Shown here: piece after piece, positions 61,156-64,000 of the stretch | How the letters are laid out: every line of letters starts with the position of its first letter | How positions within the stretch are numbered: the first letter of the stretch is position 1 | NCBI GenBank assembly: GCA_017615275.1 | Contig: JAGAAO010000017.1 | Location: 1-64,000 of the forward strand | Source: Butyrivibrio sp. | GTDB lineage: Bacteria; Bacillota; Clostridia; Lachnospirales; Lachnospiraceae | DNA length: 64,000 nucleotides | Direction: 5' to 3' | The notes under the pieces: model-generated | What the model was told of the DNA's origin: nothing | Database searches by the model: none | Seen by the model: the letters and a program-made list of their open reading frames with translations, nothing else | Made by a program: the position numbers and the translations under genes

Positions 61156-62253
61156 ATGAAAACAGAAACTCCTAAAAACAATAAGCACAAACTTAATATA
61201 AAAGGAAGTGTTATTTTTACTGCGACGATGATCTTCGTTGTTGTGATCCTTTTTCTTATCGCTTTAAATTTCAGACTGAATCTTAAAGGATTTAAGAGGG
61301 CTGATGAGGCGAGAGAGTACGACAAGTACTACGTCATGATAACGGACAACTACAAGTCGGATTTCTGGAAAGCTGTTTATCGCAGTGCTTTTGAGGAGGC
61401 ACAGAAAGATAACATTTACCTTGAGCTGTTTGGAGAGAGCTTTGCGACCAATTATTCACCTGAAGAGCTGATGAAGATCGCAACTGCATCCAAGGTTGAC
61501 GGTATCATTGTTTATGCCAACGAGTCGAATCAGATGACAAGGCTTATCAATGACGCATCATCTAAGGGGATTCCTGTTGTAACGCTGTATGGAGATAACA
61601 CCAAATCTCACAGGCTCAGCTTTGTGGGTGTCGGAAGTTACAATATTGGACGTGAGTATGCAAAGCAGGTCATAAATATAATAAAAGAAAAGAAAAGTAA
61701 TGAATCCACTGAGGCCGATAATACGGAACAGCAGAAAACTATGAAGGTTACCGTGCTTTTGGATTCAAACGTAGATGATACAGGGCAGAATCTTATCATA
61801 TCTGCCATGCAGGACAGTATAGCGCAGGAAGAAGAGGTTACGGAAGATCTTAAGCTTTCTTTTTCAAACTATACTGTTGATAATACAAATGCATTTTCAG
61901 CTGAAGAGTCAATCAGGGATATTTTTCATGTGGAAGAGATCCCTGATGTTATTGTGTGCTTAAATGAGCTTAATACGGTCTGTACATATCAGGCCGTAGT
62001 TGACTTTAACAAAGTTGGTGTGGTTGATATCCTTGGTTATTACGATTCGGAGTCAATCATAAATGCTATAGACAGAGGCGTTGTTTACGCAACTATTGCC
62101 ATAGATTCAAAGCAGCTCGGAGAATACTGTATAACGGCGCTTTCCGACTATTATGAAACAGGCAATACAAACCAGTATTATACTGCCGACGTAAGGCTTA
62201 TAGACAAGAACAACGTTTCGGAGTATATGAAGAAGGAGGACAAGGATGAGTAG
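61156..62253 (+). CDS. Membrane-anchored periplasmic-type sugar-binding protein (XylFII-like)
   Basis: The ATG at 61156 (or GTG at 61153) starts 365 residues: basic N-terminus, one hydrophobic anchor at about 16-40 (IFTATMIFVVVILFLIALNF), then a Peripla_BP_4 domain (VDGIIVYANESNQ, VGVGSYNIGREYAKQV, DVIVCLNELNTV, IDSKQLGEYCI). It overlaps the kinase gene by 8 bases. In Clostridium beijerinckii a similar anchored protein, XylFII, binds D-xylose outside and controls the LytS kinase; the gene order here is the same. The ligand is not known. Confidence 0.8.
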   Translation: MKTETPKNNKHKLNIKGSVIFTATMIFVVVILFLIALNFRLNLKGFKRADEAREYDKYYVMITDNYKSDFWKAVYRSAFEEAQKDNIYLELFGESFATNYSPEELMKIATASKVDGIIVYANESNQMTRLINDASSKGIPVVTLYGDNTKSHRLSFVGVGSYNIGREYAKQVINIIKEKKSNESTEADNTEQQKTMKVTVLLDSNVDDTGQNLIISAMQDSIAQEEEVTEDLKLSFSNYTVDNTNAFSAEESIRDIFHVEEIPDVIVCLNELNTVCTYQAVVDFNKVGVVDILGYYDSESIINAIDRGVVYATIAIDSKQLGEYCITALSDYYETGNTNQYYTADVRLIDKNNVSEYMKKEDKDE

Positions 62254-63742
62254 ATTTCTTGATCGCCCCCTTCAATATAAGATCATAAGTATCTGTGTGT
62301 TTGCGAACATAATTATTTTTGTCGTAAATATCTTTTTACTTCTTGGTATCAACAGCATGTCAATGGAAATGGAGTTGGTATATCAGGATAACAGGCACCT
62401 GAACCGCATTTCCGATGCACTTGATGATGTGCAGGATTCCATGACGGAGTATCTTAGGTCCAAGACATCGGACTCGCTTGAGACTTACTTCATGGCGGAT
62501 GGGACTTATTCAAAACTTATAGAGCAGCTTGACGGCAGAGTTACCGAGCTTTCTTTCGGACGTATGGAAAGAAATATCAAGTATATGTCGCAGAATTACC
62601 TAAGCGAAGTGTCGATGACCGTTGAGGCAAAGCGTGGAAGAAACGTAGAGAAGTATCGTGTATATTATGAAAACGCCACAGAACTTTACAATTATATATC
62701 CGAATATATAACAAGTCTGAATCTGGAGTTGCTTGTAAGTAATTCACAGCACTATTCCGAGCTTTCGGAACTGTTTCGAACCTATGAGTTTATCAGCTTT
62801 ATCGTTATCACAATCGTTATGGGCGGAAACATTATAATAATAACGAGCCTTGTGGGAGCTATCATACAGCCTCTTAAAAAGCTTGCGGACTCTGCCAATG
62901 AGGTTGCGGAAGGTAATTTCGACGCACAGCTTATTGAGATCACGTCCAATGACGAAGTCGGAATCGTGAGCAATGCGTTTAACAAGATGCTCATAAGTAT
63001 CAAGCAGTACATCGAAAGACTTCGCATGAGTATGGAAAAAGAGAGAAACATGCAGGAAAAAGAGCTTATGATGGAATCTCATCTTAAAGATGCTAAGCTT
63101 AAATACCTGCAGGCACAGATAAATCCTCACTTTTTGTTTAATACACTGAATGCGGGGGCGCAGCTTGCAATGATGGAAGGTGCGGACAAGACTTACGAAT
63201 ACGTTCAGACAGTTGCGGACTTTTTCAGGTATAATGTAAAGGGAAAGAAAAACGAAGTTACCATAGGCGAAGAAGTAACGCTTGTTGATAATTACATAAG
63301 AATTTTGAACGTAAGATTTTCGGGCGATATCGGCTACGAGAAGCAGGTTGACAACAGGCTACTCGGTGTGGCGATGCCCAATATGATACTGCAGCCCATA
63401 GTGGAGAATGCCGTTAACCACGGTATCAGAGAGATGGGCAATCAGGGCAAGATAACCCTTAAAGTATACAGGCAGGATAGCTTTATATGCATCAGTATCG
63501 GCGATAACGGCAAGGGTATCAGTAAAGATAATATTGAAAAGATATTGAGCGGAAGCTGGAAGAGAAAACAGGATCAGAATGACAACAACGGAATCGGCAT
63601 GGACAATGTTATCTCGAGACTCAGGCTCTTTACCGAAAATGAAAACGCAGTGGAGATAAAAAGCGAAGGCGAGAATAAGGGCTGCGAAGTCATAATACGT
63701 CTGCCTATGGATGAAGCGCAGCAGACGGAAACAGAAATTTGA
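62246..63742 (+). CDS. LytS/YesM-type sensor histidine kinase
   Basis: The 498-residue kinase has a membrane segment near 12-34, an extracytoplasmic helical part, a second membrane segment at about 182-207, a HAMP domain (KLADSANEVAEGNFDAQL) and a His_kinase domain. The phosphorylated histidine is His295 in NPHFLFN. The ATPase part has QPIVENAVNHGI, GDNGKGIS and GIGMDNVISRL. Overlap with the binding-protein gene and the next gene (13 bases later) indicates one operon. The binding protein probably supplies the signal. Confidence 0.92.
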   Translation: MSRFLDRPLQYKIISICVFANIIIFVVNIFLLLGINSMSMEMELVYQDNRHLNRISDALDDVQDSMTEYLRSKTSDSLETYFMADGTYSKLIEQLDGRVTELSFGRMERNIKYMSQNYLSEVSMTVEAKRGRNVEKYRVYYENATELYNYISEYITSLNLELLVSNSQHYSELSELFRTYEFISFIVITIVMGGNIIIITSLVGAIIQPLKKLADSANEVAEGNFDAQLIEITSNDEVGIVSNAFNKMLISIKQYIERLRMSMEKERNMQEKELMMESHLKDAKLKYLQAQINPHFLFNTLNAGAQLAMMEGADKTYEYVQTVADFFRYNVKGKKNEVTIGEEVTLVDNYIRILNVRFSGDIGYEKQVDNRLLGVAMPNMILQPIVENAVNHGIREMGNQGKITLKVYRQDSFICISIGDNGKGISKDNIEKILSGSWKRKQDQNDNNGIGMDNVISRLRLFTENENAVEIKSEGENKGCEVIIRLPMDEAQQTETEI

Positions 63743-63755
63743 TCGGGGTAAACGG

Positions 63756-64000
63756 ATGTATAGGATAATGATTGCGGACGATGAAGGTATAGTCATCGAT
63801 TCCATGAAATTCATAATTGAAAAAGAGTTTGGCGATGAGTGTGAAGTTCAGTACGCCAAGACGGGAAGAAGCGTAATAGAGCTTGCGGAGCGCTTCAGGC
63901 CGGATATTGCCGTAATGGACATTCATATGCCCGGAATAAACGGTATAGAGGCGATAAAAGAGATCAAGCAGTTCTCGGCAAACACAATTTTTGTCGTAAT
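63756..64000 (+). CDS. YesN-type response regulator (partial, cut by window edge)
   Basis: The ATG at 63756 starts MYRIMIADDEGIVIDSMKF, and Asp55 in VMDIHMPGINGIEA is the phosphoacceptor. Acidic ADDE residues are in place. Only 81 codons are seen. Partners of YesM/LytS kinases usually end in an AraC HTH, which would lie beyond the window. Confidence 0.88.
   Translation, partial: MYRIMIADDEGIVIDSMKFIIEKEFGDECEVQYAKTGRSVIELAERFRPDIAVMDIHMPGINGIEAIKEIKQFSANTIFVV

Noticed and set aside
1-64000. tRNA or rRNA genes
   Set aside because: I looked for the T-loop GGTTCRANNCC pattern and the rRNA signatures while reading intergenic regions and saw none. A tRNAscan-SE run would settle this.

Overview
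The window looks like a chromosomal segment of a Gram-positive anaerobe of the family Lachnospiraceae, most like Butyrivibrio, Pseudobutyrivibrio or Roseburia. This is inferred from gene order (rimP-nusA-rnpM-ylxQ-infB-rbfA-nrnA-truB-ribF, then yqhY-nusB-xseA-xseB-ispA-dxs-tlyA-nadK-argR-recN), moderate GC content, AGGAGG-type ribosome binding sites, a PC4/YdbC-like protein, a TraX-like membrane protein and a YesM/YesN-type two-component system. I ran no database search, so family names come from motifs and recall.

Region 1 (1-1000) is a surface-protein remnant whose 5' side is covered by the start of a minus-strand IS630-type transposase. Region 2 (1000-31640) is the dense plus-strand housekeeping core. 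It holds translation factors and ribosome maturation, cofactor and tRNA modification enzymes, rpsO and pnp with their own leaders, prfC, a surface transglutaminase-like lipoprotein, the yqhY-to-recN isoprenoid/DNA-repair cluster, pcrA and rlmD.

Region 3 (31640-40750) is an accessory island starting right after the 3' end of rlmD. It carries decayed defence genes: a type I restriction HsdR tail, a WYL-domain tail, an Nmad2-like gene overlapping a truncated Nmad3-like gene, and an AbiEi-like antitoxin whose toxin is cut to 22 codons. It also has an XRE regulator, a small cysteine-rich protein behind a folded RNA leader, a Fic protein with a DNA-binding head, and a DUF6020-like membrane protein. 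A 15-bp sequence from the end of rlmD recurs 165 bp downstream, which suggests an old integration site.

Region 4 (40750-53760) mixes regulators and mobile-type genes: an ECF sigma/anti-sigma pair, an AraC regulator, a CPBP protease, a zinc-ribbon/DUF1266 membrane protein, a lipoprotein, an HTH protein with a broken phosphoesterase, a RelE-type toxin-antitoxin pair, a PD-(D/E)XK protein, a MerR-methyltransferase fusion and TraX. Between 49740 and 50860 lies a gene-poor tract full of hairpins, including four to five tandem 54-bp units, each able to fold.

Region 5 (53760-64000) returns to surface and signalling genes: a secreted HELAH metallopeptidase-like protein, a chimeric isomerase/FMN-oxidase ORF, a very acidic repeat protein, two tandem small membrane paralogues, a secreted protein, and a sugar-sensing module of membrane-anchored binding protein, LytS/YesM-type kinase and YesN-type regulator, cut by the window edge.
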